A stretch of 64,000 bases of DNA from NCBI RefSeq assembly GCF_019797845.1, contig NZ_CP081864.1:4216001-4280000 (forward strand), in the 5' to 3' direction. The notes beneath the pieces were generated by a model. The model worked only from the letters and a program-made list of their open reading frames with translations. It was not told the DNA's origin and did not search any database. Below, piece after piece: positions 26,510 through 35,459 of this stretch (within the stretch, counting starts at the first letter, position 1; every line of letters begins with the position of its first letter). Origin of the DNA: Symbiopectobacterium purcellii (lineage in GTDB: Bacteria; Pseudomonadota; Gammaproteobacteria; Enterobacterales; Enterobacteriaceae). The position numbers and the translations under genes are program-made.

Positions 26510-27674
26510 TTATTCCGCCAGCGCGCGCATTTCAACAATCAAATCGCTTTTGCCTTCAAAGCCAATACCCGGCAATTCTGGCATCACAATATGCCCTTGC
26601 TCCACCCGAACAGCATCGGGGAATCCGCCGTAAGGCTGGAACAGATCCGGATAGCTTTCATTACCGCCCAATCCCAACCCGGCGGCGATGTTCAGTGACA
26701 TTTGATGCCCACCGTGTGGAATGCAGCGCGCAGGTGACCAGCCAAACTGCTCCAGCACCTCGAGCGTACGCAGGTATTCGCACAAACCGTAGGACAGCGC
26801 GCAATCAAATTGCAGGTAATCTCTGTCCGGGCGCATACCGCCATAGCGCAGCAGATTACGCGCATCCTGATGCGAGAACAGATTTTCTCCCGTAGCCATC
26901 GGCCCTGGATAGAATTCACTCAACGCCGCCTGCAGAGCATAATCCAGCGGATCGCCCACCTCTTCATACCAAAACAGCGGGTAATCGCGCAGCATCTTGG
27001 CGTAAGCGATGCCAGTTTCCAAGGAGAAACGCCCATTGGCATCCACGGCAAGCTGAGCCTCGCTGCCAATCTCTTCGAGCACGGCTTCAATACGCCGACG
27101 GTCTTCCTCTATCGACGCACCGCCAATCTTCATTTTCACCACCGTGTAACCACGACGCAAATAGCCGCGCATCTCCTGCTTCAACGCATCCAGCGCTTTG
27201 CCCGGATAGTAGTACCCCCCCCGCGGCGTATACGAACACGCGCGGATTGGCGCGCACACCGTTGTTATCCGCCAGCAGATGAAACAGCGGCATACCGGCA
27301 ATTTTGGCGGTCGCATCCCAAATCGCCATGTCCAGCGTTCCTACCGCGACCGAGCGTTCACCGTGCCCACCCGGCTTTTCATTTTTCATCATGGTGTTCC
27401 ATACCCGATCGGGATCGAGATTATCACCACGCGCATTAAGCAGCGTTTCCGGGTCAGCGTCCAGAATACGCGGACGAAAGCGCTCACGAATCAAACCGCC
27501 CTGCCCATAGCGCCCGTTGGAGTTAAACCCATACCCGACAACCCGTCGACCATCACGCACCACATCGGTCACCACGGCGACCAGGCTGGTCGTCATGTGC
27601 GAAAAATCGATGTAGGCATTTCTGATCGGGGAAGCGATGGGTTTGGTGACTTCACACACATCGATAATACGCAT
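26510..27674 (-). pseudogene. tarD: D-tartrate dehydratase-like enolase-superfamily gene, frameshifted
   Basis: Two overlapping frames together encode a complete protein of about 388 residues that I recognise as close to Bradyrhizobium D-tartrate dehydratase (SPIRNAYIDF, YGFNSNGRYGQGG, GGHGERSVAVGT, KMKIGGA with catalytic lysines, IPHGGHQMSLN with the catalytic His). The N-terminal frame (27674 to about 27223) and the C-terminal frame (to 26510) meet at a run of eight C (27215-27222). One base fewer restores YAAGGYYYPGK and a continuous product. As read, translation goes out of frame after about 150 residues. This is either a real inactivating or slippage mutation, or a homopolymer sequencing error. 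It is divergent from a LysR gene that probably controls it. Confidence 0.85.
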
Positions 27675-27858
27675 AGCCGAATCTCCTGATGGTCGCTAAG
27701 CCAGCGGCAAAAACCTGCCTTTGTTACATGCGCTGTGATGCCGTTTGCTTAACGTGAAAAATGTCATATTCTGCGAGAGCAATGCCCTAAAGCACGCCAT
27801 GGCGTCTATAGTAAAGGCAATGTTTGACGGATAACCAATGCGAAAAAGGAGCGCTGTA
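27675..27858. promoter_or_regulatory. Divergent tarD / LysR promoter region
   Basis: This 184-base region between two divergent starts is typical of a LysR regulator next to its target gene. It must contain both promoters; I cannot pick out the LysR T-N11-A site with confidence. Confidence 0.45.
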
Positions 27859-28797
27859 ATGCCAAATCGGCATCACTTAGAGCTAGCGTGGTTGGAAGAC
27901 GGGATAGCGCTGGCCGAATCGCTCAACTTTTCAAAAGCGGCGGCTGCGCGTTATGTGACACAGCCCGCATTCAGTCGGCGTATTCAGGCTCTGGAAGCCT
28001 GGGTCGGCGTGGCGCTGTTTGAACGAAATCGTCGCGGCGCGCGGCTAACGCAGGCGGGAGAGGTCTTTTTTCATCAGGCACCGGATCTGATTCGGGCACT
28101 CTATGCCCTGCGCAGCGAAACGCGCGACAGCGTAGAACAGCGCGCCCCTGAGGTCATTATGTGCGCCACCCATGCTCTCTCGTTCACCTTTATTCCCGAT
28201 TGGCTGAGAAACAACAGCGATATCTCGCGTGATAGCGCTTTTCAGTTGGTATCCGCCACCCTGCACGCCTGTGAACGCATGCTGACACAGGGAGGTGCAC
28301 AATTTCTGCTGTGCCACCACCACCCGCATATGCAATTACACCTACCAACGCAGAAGTTTATGAGCATTTCGCTCGGCCAGGATCGGCTGATTCCCTATAG
28401 CATTCCCGCCACGGGCCCCCATAGCGCCAAGTGGTTTGTTGACGCTCAGCAAGGGTTTCCGTTTCTCGCTTACAGCGAGGATTCTGGATTGGGGCGCATT
28501 ATCAGCAATACCGCGTCACTGCACCGCCTGACGCGCAACATGGAGACGGTATTCACGTCCGATTTGGCCGCCACGTTGCTGGCGCTGGTGAAAGCGGGTG
28601 AAGGCGTGGCCTGGCTGCCGCACGCGCTGGCCGCTGAAAGTGAAAAAAACGGCACCATTTGCCGGGCTACCCACCACGAAGAGAAGTGGACGATCCCACT
28701 GGATATCCGGCTCTATCGTCCAGCAGCACGGCTGGCGACAGGGGCCGAAACGCTATGGGATAGCGTACTCGTTGGACATCAGGCGTCACCGCCTTGA
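27859..28797 (+). CDS. LysR-family transcriptional regulator
   Basis: About 312 residues. The N-terminal winged helix-turn-helix (LAESLNFSKAAAARYVTQPAFSRRIQALEAWVGVALFERNRRGARLTQAG) is followed by an effector domain with a hydrophobic C-terminal part (LAATLLALVKAGEGVAWLPHALA). It resembles the HypT/YjiE-like group by its N-terminus, but this is not certain. The ATG at 27859 has AAAAAGGAG nine bases upstream; an ATG at 27838 is less well placed. Divergent from the tartrate dehydratase gene, its likely target. The 3' end overlaps the convergent yitT-type gene by 19 bases. Confidence 0.85.
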   Translation: MPNRHHLELAWLEDGIALAESLNFSKAAAARYVTQPAFSRRIQALEAWVGVALFERNRRGARLTQAGEVFFHQAPDLIRALYALRSETRDSVEQRAPEVIMCATHALSFTFIPDWLRNNSDISRDSAFQLVSATLHACERMLTQGGAQFLLCHHHPHMQLHLPTQKFMSISLGQDRLIPYSIPATGPHSAKWFVDAQQGFPFLAYSEDSGLGRIISNTASLHRLTRNMETVFTSDLAATLLALVKAGEGVAWLPHALAAESEKNGTICRATHHEEKWTIPLDIRLYRPAARLATGAETLWDSVLVGHQASPP

Positions 28798-29417
28798 TAA
28801 CGCCCCGGTTTGTGCCAGTTCATCAGCATGGCATTCATGGCTAGCGCACTGAGCGCAGACCACAGCAATAGCAGCAACGGCATTTTGATCAGAGAGAGAA
28901 GAAACACCAGCGCATCCAACGCCATCTGGCTTTTACCTGCGTTGATGCCAAAGCGACGATACAGCCACAGCGTCACCCCCCCCGTGCCGCCAACAGACGC
29001 ATTATGGCGCGCGAGGGAAAGGATCCCCATGCCAATAAAGGTGCCGCCCACCAAGGCGGCGAACAGCGGATGCAGATAGCTGATGGTGATTAACATCGGT
29101 ACCGCCTGGGTCGCTAGCCCCAGTGTGATACTGACAATCAGCGTTTTTATCGTGAAAGCCCGCCCCATGCTGAAATAGCAAAACACCAGAAACGGGATGT
29201 TGACCAGAGTGAACAGCAACCCGATAGAGAGCGGCAGATAGTAAGAGATGAGCAGTGCGATGCCGGCAATACCGCCAGTCACCATGCCAGAAAATTTAAG
29301 CAGGTTCAGGCCGACGGCAATAAACATCACGCCCAGCGCCAGCCCGTAAATATCATCCTTTAAGGTATGTGCCGTTGCCAGCGGATTGTTTTTTGTTGGC
29401 ACTGCTGCTGACCTCAT
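28779..29417 (-). CDS. YitT-family membrane protein
   Basis: A 212-residue integral membrane protein of the YitT/DUF161 family with about five to six helices (IYGLALGVMFIAVGLNLLKF, GMVTGGIAGIALLISYYLPL, FTLVNIPFLVFCYFSMGR) and the glycine-rich NASVGGTGGVTLWLYRRFG. Function of the family is not established; a transporter role is assumed. It is transcribed alone on the minus strand between a convergent LysR gene and an IclR gene in the same direction. Confidence 0.85.
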   Translation of the reverse strand: MRSAAVPTKNNPLATAHTLKDDIYGLALGVMFIAVGLNLLKFSGMVTGGIAGIALLISYYLPLSIGLLFTLVNIPFLVFCYFSMGRAFTIKTLIVSITLGLATQAVPMLITISYLHPLFAALVGGTFIGMGILSLARHNASVGGTGGVTLWLYRRFGINAGKSQMALDALVFLLSLIKMPLLLLLWSALSALAMNAMLMNWHKPGRYQGGDA

Positions 29418-29509
29418 GATCGACTCACATTAGCCATAAGAAAAGCATATAATTCCACATTAATTATACATGCATTATATGCCATTAACATCTGTAATCT
29501 GTGCGTCGG

Positions 29510-30253
29510 TTACTTGCTGCGCGGGGAAAGGATACACAGGCACATTTGCCGCACCTCTTCCAGCGCCTGCTGAATAGCCGGAAGGCGAGCAGCAAAGCGA
29601 TAGGAAGGAAGCACCACCGACAAGGCGTGCGCCGGTCTTCCCGGTACCGGCAGGGCAATCCCAACGGCACAGACGCCTTCCGCATGCTCTTCCCTGTCAT
29701 AAGAAAAGCCATCGGCGCGCACTTCTGCTATTTGTTGCAGCAGCACGGGCAGTGAAACCAGCGTCTGGGACGTTAACGCAGGCATCTGATCGTGTAGCAG
29801 TGCCGTAATTTGCGCATCGGTTAATAGCGACAACATCGCCTTGCCGTTCGCCATGGCATATACCGGCTTGGGACGATCGTGTATGGGCACCACACGCACC
29901 GCCTGATCGCTGATAATCCGGTCAAGGAAGATCACCTCGCGACCATGAAAGGTCGAAATATCGACCGTTTCACGCGTCTTTTCAAACAGCAGTTCAAGCG
30001 GATGACGCAACTGCGCTGCCACGTCAGAATAGGCATTTCTCGCCAACTCATTGATACCCCAGCCCAGCCGCACACCGCCCTCACCGCACTCGACCAAATG
30101 TTCAGCCGCCAGAGTATCGACAATACGTTGCACCGTTGAGCGAGGCAGATCCGTCAAACGCGCCAGTTCTCCCAGACTCGTGCCACGCTCATGCAGCAGC
30201 CGTAATATTTTGATTGCTCTTGAGATAACCTGTATCCCTGCCGTTTTATTCAT
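29510..30253 (-). CDS. IclR-family transcriptional regulator
   Basis: About 247 residues. The N-terminal winged helix (VISRAIKILRLLHERGTSLGELARLTDLPRSTVQRIVDTLAAEHLVE) and C-terminal IclR ligand domain (VDISTFHGREVIFLDRI, MANGKAMLSLL, GFSYDREEHAEGVCAVGIAL) are both clear. ATG 30253 with GAGG seven bases upstream is preferred over 30265. Its nearest possible target is the aldehyde dehydrogenase/flavin reductase pair on the other side of the 445-base intergenic region. Confidence 0.9.
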   Translation of the reverse strand: MNKTAGIQVISRAIKILRLLHERGTSLGELARLTDLPRSTVQRIVDTLAAEHLVECGEGGVRLGWGINELARNAYSDVAAQLRHPLELLFEKTRETVDISTFHGREVIFLDRIISDQAVRVVPIHDRPKPVYAMANGKAMLSLLTDAQITALLHDQMPALTSQTLVSLPVLLQQIAEVRADGFSYDREEHAEGVCAVGIALPVPGRPAHALSVVLPSYRFAARLPAIQQALEEVRQMCLCILSPRSK

Positions 30254-30472
30254 CACTTGCCTCAAAACTGTATCGCAATGCGGTTAATATTGTATTGTTT
30301 TTAGCTAGGCGTATTATAGCTTGATGACGTCGGGATAGCATCGCTTCACCATCGCGGCGTCAGAGGTGACTCCGCAGCCTCCTCGCCATCGCTATGCTGG
30401 CAGGAGCCGACTGTTTTCTGTGGAGCAACCTGAAACGGTGTGAATTATCAGTTGATACCTTACTAAGTAACA

Positions 30473-30668
30473 TATGCCCTAAATAATACGAGTTGCAGGA
30501 CAAAACGTTAACGTTTTGAACAGCGCTTGCGCTGGCCCTTTAGGGCGAGACTCATTGATGAGTCTCGTAACGCGGCAAGTGAAGGAATCCCGATGACCCT
30601 ACTCAAGTAAGTGATTCGGGTGAGTGAGCGCAGCCAACGCATCTGCAATTTGAAGTAGGACGGGCATC
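30473..30668. repeat. Copy of the interspersed MITE-like repeat, carrying a 70-base insert
   Basis: The flanks match the 127-base element found intact at 56856-56982 (shared GCCAACGCA, GTAAGTGATTCGGGTGA, AATCCCGATGA and terminal CCCTAAATAAT). The right end has decayed. The middle carries about 70 extra bases absent from the other copy. The element occupies most of the 445-base gap between the IclR and aldehyde dehydrogenase genes. Confidence 0.8.
30501..30567. repeat. Insert made of four consecutive perfect hairpins
   Basis: Four inverted repeats stand head to tail: CAAAACGTTAACGTTTTG (30501-30518), CAGCGCTTGCGCTG (30521-30534), GCCCTTTAGGGC (30535-30546) and a ten-base stem CGAGACTCAT with a two-base loop (30546-30567). 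Together they split the host repeat between GCAGGA and CGGCAAG. It looks like a nested short mobile or structural element. Confidence 0.85.
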
Positions 30669-30697
30669 TTGAACAGTTTGTTTTCAGGAGGTTTACC

Positions 30698-32089
30698 GTG
30701 GGATATGCCACTATCAACCCGTACACGGGTGAAGTCATTAAAACGTTCCCCGACGCCACTGACGCAGAAGTCACTGACGCCATCAGCCAAGCACACAACG
30801 CTTTCCTGGCATGGAAAGAAACCCCGTTTTCCACCCGAGGGGCCATTCTACAAAAAGCTGCCACACTGCTACGTCAACATAAAGAAGAAATGGCACGACT
30901 GCTGACGCTGGAAATGGGCAAGCTGGTTGCAGAAGCTCGAGCAGAAGTGGAACTATCCGCTCAAATTTTCGAGTACTACGTTAAGCATGCGGAAGGGCTG
31001 CTGGCCCCCGAAACGCTGCCAGTCGCCAACCCGAAAGAAGCGACCGCGCAGATCGTGCACGAACCGCTGGGCGTGCTGCTCGCTATCGAGCCGTGGAATT
31101 TCCCTTACTATCAGATCGCACGCATCATCGCACCGCAACTTTCTGCCGGTAACACTATTCTGTTGAAGCATGCTTCCAACGTGCCACAAAGTGCAGCCCG
31201 CTTTGAAAAACTGATGCATGACGCCGGGTTGCCTAAAGGGGCATTTACTAATCTGTATGCCACCCGCAAGCACATTGAAATGATCCTCAACGATCCGCGT
31301 GTGCAGGGCGTAGCCCTGACCGGTTCAGAAGGCGCGGGCGCCACCGTTGCCCAGCAGGCCGCACTTGCCCTGAAAAAATCCACGCTGGAATTGGGCGGTG
31401 CCGATGCTTTCGTGGTGTTGAAAGATGCCGAACTGGAGAAAACCGTCAAGTGGGCCGTGTTTGGCCGCCACTGGAACGGCGGGCAAGTGTGCGTCTCTTC
31501 CAAACGTATGATCATTGAAGACGCCGTGTATGACGCGTTTCTCGATCGCTACACCCAGGGCGTTGCTGCGTTGCGCACCGGCGATCCGCTGGATGAGAAC
31601 ACCACGCTGGCCCCGCTCTCTTCCCAACAGGCCGCTGATGAAGTAAGACAGAAGATTCAACTGGCGGTGTCGCATGGCGCAACCGCATTGGAAGTGGGCC
31701 CGAAAGTGCCGACCCAGGGTGCGTTCGTACAGCCGACTATACTTACCGACGTTACGCCGGACAATCCCGCCTACCATATGGAATTTTTTGGCCCGGTCTC
31801 TATGTTGTTCCGTGCTAAAGATGAAGATGATGCGGTACGTATTGCCAACGATTCACCGTTCGGTCTCGGGGGTTCAGTGTTCACCCGTAACGGCAAACAC
31901 GGGGCTGAGGTTGCCGCTCGCCTGTCCACCGGGATGGTGTACGTCAACCACCCAACCCGCGTGAAGGCCGATCTGCCGTTTGGCGGTATCCGCCGTTCTG
32001 GGTATGGGCGCGAACTAACCGGACTGGGCATTAAAGAGTTTGTGAACCACAAGCTGATTTCTGTTGTTGATATTGATGCTGAATTTTAA
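30698..32089 (+). CDS. NAD-dependent succinate-semialdehyde dehydrogenase-like aldehyde dehydrogenase
   Basis: A 463-residue aldehyde dehydrogenase close in length and layout to E. coli Sad/YneI (462), which oxidises succinate semialdehyde to succinate. Catalytic residues are in place: EPWNFPYYQ (Asn of the oxyanion hole), LELGGAD (Glu231), and NGGQVCVSSKR (Cys265), with cofactor loop LTGSEGAGATV. The start is GTG at 30698 with a strong AGGAGG seven bases upstream. A quinone/FMN reductase gene follows nine bases later in the same operon. The precise aldehyde cannot be read from the sequence. Confidence 0.88.
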   Translation: MGYATINPYTGEVIKTFPDATDAEVTDAISQAHNAFLAWKETPFSTRGAILQKAATLLRQHKEEMARLLTLEMGKLVAEARAEVELSAQIFEYYVKHAEGLLAPETLPVANPKEATAQIVHEPLGVLLAIEPWNFPYYQIARIIAPQLSAGNTILLKHASNVPQSAARFEKLMHDAGLPKGAFTNLYATRKHIEMILNDPRVQGVALTGSEGAGATVAQQAALALKKSTLELGGADAFVVLKDAELEKTVKWAVFGRHWNGGQVCVSSKRMIIEDAVYDAFLDRYTQGVAALRTGDPLDENTTLAPLSSQQAADEVRQKIQLAVSHGATALEVGPKVPTQGAFVQPTILTDVTPDNPAYHMEFFGPVSMLFRAKDEDDAVRIANDSPFGLGGSVFTRNGKHGAEVAARLSTGMVYVNHPTRVKADLPFGGIRRSGYGRELTGLGIKEFVNHKLISVVDIDAEF

Positions 32090-32098
32090 GGAAATACC

Positions 32099-32644
32099 AT
32101 GAGCACCCTACGACTATTGGGCATCGCGGGCAGCCTGCGCCGCGCCTCTGCGAATAAAGGGCTGTTGCGCGCAGCGCAAGCCGCTGTGCCAGCGGATACC
32201 ACCCTCGAGATCGCCGATCTGCTGGATGTACCGTTCTACAATGCCGATCTGACCGAGATCCCCGCTGCCGTGCAGCGCATCGCGCGTCAGGCGCAACAGG
32301 CTGACGGATTTGTCTTTGCCTGCACCGAGTACAACTACTCCGTGGCACCAGCATTGAAAAACATCCTCGACTGGCTTTCACGACTGCCAGATAGCCAACC
32401 GCTGAGCGGCAAACCCGTAGCGCTGATGGGGGCGGGCGGCGGTATGGGGACCTCACGCGCGCAGTATCATTTGCGCCAAAGCGCCGTGTTCCTGAATCTG
32501 CAACCGCTTAACAAGCCGGAAGTGTTTGCTAACGCATTTGCTGGCGGTTTTGACGATCAGGGCAACTTGCATGACGAAAAAATTGCGGCACTGATCGGCG
32601 AACAGATGAACACGTTGGTCGCGGCAATCAAAGCCACCCGCTAA
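32099..32644 (+). CDS. NADPH-dependent FMN reductase (ChrR/YieF-like quinone reductase)
   Basis: A 181-residue flavodoxin-like reductase. The FMN phosphate loop is GIAGSLRRASANKGLL; a second flavin-contact segment is TEYNYSVAPALKNILDWLSR, and GAGGGMGTSRAQYHLRQ is typical of ChrR/YieF enzymes, which reduce quinones or chromate with NAD(P)H. It starts nine bases after the aldehyde dehydrogenase gene with an AAGGAA ribosome-binding site, so the two form one operon. A terminator-like hairpin follows. Confidence 0.9.
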   Translation: MSTLRLLGIAGSLRRASANKGLLRAAQAAVPADTTLEIADLLDVPFYNADLTEIPAAVQRIARQAQQADGFVFACTEYNYSVAPALKNILDWLSRLPDSQPLSGKPVALMGAGGGMGTSRAQYHLRQSAVFLNLQPLNKPEVFANAFAGGFDDQGNLHDEKIAALIGEQMNTLVAAIKATR

Positions 32645-32657
32645 TCAACGCATCACT

Positions 32658-32690
32658 GCCTGTACCGTCCTGCTTAAAGGCGGTACAGGC
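32658..32690. terminator. Hairpin after the aldehyde dehydrogenase/flavin reductase operon
   Basis: A ten-base-pair stem GCCTGTACCG / CGGTACAGGC with a 13-base loop lies just after the reductase stop and before the convergent PTS gene. There is no clear T-run. Confidence 0.55.
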
Positions 32691-32723
32691 CTATTCCCAC
32701 CCGCCGACACATCGTGCCCTGTG

Positions 32724-33023
32724 TTAACTCTGGTATAAATACAGCATTTCGTTCGCCAACTCCCGCACCAATAATGACGTCATCAAGTGGTCTTGTGCAT
32801 GCGCCATAATAGATGTCATCGGCACAACGGTTTCTCGTGCAACCCACTGCGTTTGAACCTGATGCGCCACTCTTGCAAACCGATCTGCGCGAGTCATTAA
32901 CGCATTGGCTTGTTCAACCTTTCCGTGGCGTGCCGCCTGCAACGCCTCCAGACACAGGCTGCGTGATTCATCCGCATTGACAAGAATCTCCATCGCCGCT
33001 TCTTCTGCTTTAACCATCGTCAT
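32724..33023 (-). CDS. PTS lactose/cellobiose-type IIA protein (orphan)
   Basis: About 99 residues of the helical PTS IIA(lac/cel) family: ILVNADESRSLCLEALQAARHGKVEQANALMTRAD, then MAHAQDHLMTSLLVRELANEML, in which the His of HAQDH is the expected phosphorylation site. Start at 33023 with AGGGG upstream; the long upstream extension in frame has no domain character. No IIB, IIC or glycosidase gene lies next to it, so it is an orphan component that would have to work with subunits encoded elsewhere, or be regulatory. Confidence 0.85.
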   Translation of the reverse strand: MTMVKAEEAAMEILVNADESRSLCLEALQAARHGKVEQANALMTRADRFARVAHQVQTQWVARETVVPMTSIMAHAQDHLMTSLLVRELANEMLYLYQS

Positions 33024-33320
33024 ACCACCCCTATTAGGAATTGAATCAAAACCGTGCTGTTTCACCCTCCTGGTCACACTTACAGTACGCATCCATCGCG
33101 CTGCCGTACTGCCAGACTCTGTGCACAAGGCTGTGGGTTTTTTACTCTTTCCTTTTAACAACATTGTACCTGTGCGCAGGCATCGATAAATGTCCCAAAT
33201 GACACAAGACCGATCATCGCCGTATTGACGGCGACCCTCTGCCGAGCGTAAGGGATTAAAATTGATACCATAGCGATCGGAGATTTGAGCGTCTTTAATA
33301 AAACGCGACTGCGTTTCAAT

Positions 33321-34208
33321 CTAGACAGCCATTTCTGCCTGAAGATAGCGGACAAAAGTAGTGATTCTGGCGGGAACGTGACGCCGTTGCTGATAGACCG
33401 CGTGAATGCCTGCATCCTGCGTTGTAAAGTCTGGCAACAAAGCCACTAATGCGCCCTGCTCCAGATAAGGTTCAACATCCCAGGCTGAACGTAACAGCAG
33501 ACCTCGCCCATCCAGCGCATAACGCATCACCACTTCGCCGTCGTTACTCGACAGGTTGCCTTCAGCTTTATGGCTAAACTCCTGACCGTCGCGGTAAAAG
33601 CGCCACATCGCATAATCGCTTTCATACTGGCGCAGCACCAGACAGTTATGCCCGGCCAACTCCGCCACCGTACGTGAGATGCAGCGCTTGGACAGATAAT
33701 CAGGTGATGCGCACAGGATACGGTGATTGGTACGCAGTTTGTGGGCAATTAGACGTGAATCAGGGGGCGTGCCCACGCGAATATCAATATCAATGCCGGC
33801 ATCAAGCATATTGATGGGCTGACTCGACAGTTGCAGTTGTATCTCCAATTCAGGATGCAGCAAGGAGAATGCAGACACCAGCGGGGCAATATGACGTCGA
33901 CCAAAGCCAAACGAGGCGTTTACCGTGAGCTTGCCGCGTAACGTCATTTGGCTACGGCTGACTGCATTCTCCAGTTCGGCAATGTCATTGAGGATGGGAA
34001 GTGCGCCTTCGCTGTAGAGTTGCCCTTCCAGCGTCAACTCTAAACGCCGGGTGGTACGCTGAATCAGTTGCACGCCGAGTCGATGTTCCAGCGCGCTTAA
34101 CCGTTTACTGATAGCAGGAAGAGACAGCCCCCTTTCTCTGGCGACCGCCGTCAGGCTACCCAGCGCGACAATGCGACTGAAAAACAGCAGATCGTTCATT
34201 TCCCGCAT
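33321..34208 (-). CDS. LysR-family regulator, divergent to tartrate/D-malate dehydrogenase (DmlR-like)
   Basis: A 295-residue LysR protein: helix-turn-helix FSRIVALGSLTAVARERGLSLPAISKRLSALEHRLGVQLIQRTTRRLELTLEG and an effector domain of the AaeR/DmlR-type class (GKLTVNASFGFGRRHIAPLVSAF). In E. coli, dmlR stands divergent to dmlA, the same arrangement as here, so this is very probably the activator of the neighbouring dehydrogenase gene in response to D-malate or tartrate. Confidence 0.88.
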   Translation of the reverse strand: MREMNDLLFFSRIVALGSLTAVARERGLSLPAISKRLSALEHRLGVQLIQRTTRRLELTLEGQLYSEGALPILNDIAELENAVSRSQMTLRGKLTVNASFGFGRRHIAPLVSAFSLLHPELEIQLQLSSQPINMLDAGIDIDIRVGTPPDSRLIAHKLRTNHRILCASPDYLSKRCISRTVAELAGHNCLVLRQYESDYAMWRFYRDGQEFSHKAEGNLSSNDGEVVMRYALDGRGLLLRSAWDVEPYLEQGALVALLPDFTTQDAGIHAVYQQRRHVPARITTFVRYLQAEMAV

Positions 34209-34318
34209 CGATTGTTACCTTTAATTCAATAATAGCTTTCCCGTAAGGCTTATTGTTCATCATTTTTACAAGAAATACACTCGTAAGGGTCCGCTAATAG
34301 AAAAACAGGAATACCCTT

Positions 34319-35398
34319 ATGTCCGTACCGCGCTACAAAATTGCTGTCATCCCTGGGGATGGCATCGGAAAAGAAGTTATGCCAGAAGGGGTACGCGTTG
34401 TTACGCGCGCTGCCGCGCAGTTTGGCATTGAATTACAGTGGGAATGGTTTGATTTTGCCAGCGCCGACTACTATCTCAAACACGGTAAAATGTTGCCGGA
34501 TAATTGGTTTGAGCTGTTGAAAGGCTTCGATGCCCTCTATTTTGGCGCCGTTGGCTGGCCAGAGGTGGTACCCGATCATGTGTCGCTCTGGGGATCGCTG
34601 CTCAAATTCCGCCGCGATTTCGATCAGTACGTCAACTTGCGGCCGTGCCGCTTAATGCCCGGCGTCAAAGCCCCGCTGGCTAATCGCAACCCTGGCGATA
34701 TTGATTTCTACGTGGTGCGCGAAAATACCGAAGGGGAATACTCCAGCGTCGGCGGCATGATGTTTGAAGGCACGGAACGTGAGATCGTGATGCAGGAAAC
34801 CGTAATGACTCGCGTCGGCGTCGATCGTATCCTGAAATTTGCCTATGAACTGGCGCAGAAGCGGCCGCGCAAACACCTGACGTCTGCCACCAAATCCAAC
34901 GGCATTGCGATCACCATGCCATACTGGGATACGCGCGTTGCCGCAATGGGGCAGCATTACCCAGAGGTGAAAGTCGATAAATTCCATATCGATATTCTCA
35001 CCGCCAACTTTGTGCTGCATCCCGACTGGTTTGACGTGGTGGTCGCCAGTAACCTGTTTGGCGATATCCTGTCCGATCTTGGCCCTGCCTGCACCGGCAC
35101 CATCGGCATCGCTCCCTCTGCCAATATTAACCCTGAGCGCACGTTCCCCAGCCTGTTTGAGCCGGTGCACGGTTCTGCCCCGGATATCGCTGGCAAAGGC
35201 CTGGCCAATCCGATTGGTCAAATCTGGTGCGGTGCCATGATGCTGGAGCATCTGGGTCACGCAGAGGCGGGGGCCGCGATTTTACAGGCTATCGAAACCG
35301 TGTTGGCACAAGGGCCGACACAGGCACCGTTAACTCGGGATTTGGGCGGCAGCGGCAATACAGAAACCTTAGGCCGTGCGATTGCTGATGCGCTTTGA
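34319..35398 (+). CDS. ttuC: Tartrate dehydrogenase/decarboxylase or D-malate dehydrogenase
   Basis: A 359-residue metal- and NAD-dependent beta-decarboxylating dehydrogenase of the isopropylmalate dehydrogenase superfamily. Signature parts are IPGDGIGKEVMPEG, WFDFASADYYLKHGKMLP, RPCRLMPGV, ENTEGEYSSVGG, the metal site SNLFGDILSDLG and EPVHGSAPDIAGKG. The residues around LRPC and DFASADYY are typical of TtuC/DmlA rather than LeuB. Substrates are tartrate (to oxaloglycolate or glycerate) or D-malate (to pyruvate). It pairs functionally with the tartrate dehydratase gene 7 kb away. An intrinsic terminator follows. Confidence 0.9.
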   Translation: MSVPRYKIAVIPGDGIGKEVMPEGVRVVTRAAAQFGIELQWEWFDFASADYYLKHGKMLPDNWFELLKGFDALYFGAVGWPEVVPDHVSLWGSLLKFRRDFDQYVNLRPCRLMPGVKAPLANRNPGDIDFYVVRENTEGEYSSVGGMMFEGTEREIVMQETVMTRVGVDRILKFAYELAQKRPRKHLTSATKSNGIAITMPYWDTRVAAMGQHYPEVKVDKFHIDILTANFVLHPDWFDVVVASNLFGDILSDLGPACTGTIGIAPSANINPERTFPSLFEPVHGSAPDIAGKGLANPIGQIWCGAMMLEHLGHAEAGAAILQAIETVLAQGPTQAPLTRDLGGSGNTETLGRAIADAL

Positions 35399-35416
35399 GG
35401 TTGGATCGTTAGACAT

Positions 35417-35444
35417 AAAAAAAGCCGTTTTCACGGCTTTTTTT
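35417..35444. terminator. Intrinsic terminator after ttuC
   Basis: A 12-base-pair stem (seven A then GCCGT, paired with ACGGC then seven T) with a four-base loop. The T-run on both strands makes it a strong bidirectional Rho-independent terminator. Confidence 0.9.
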
Positions 35445-35459
35445 AATTTGCGATGGCTA

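Noticed and set aside
26510..27316. Annotating the 3' half of tarD as an independent enolase-family gene
   Set aside because: It lacks the N-terminal capping domain and its apparent first 30 residues are out-of-frame translation of the conserved N-terminal part.
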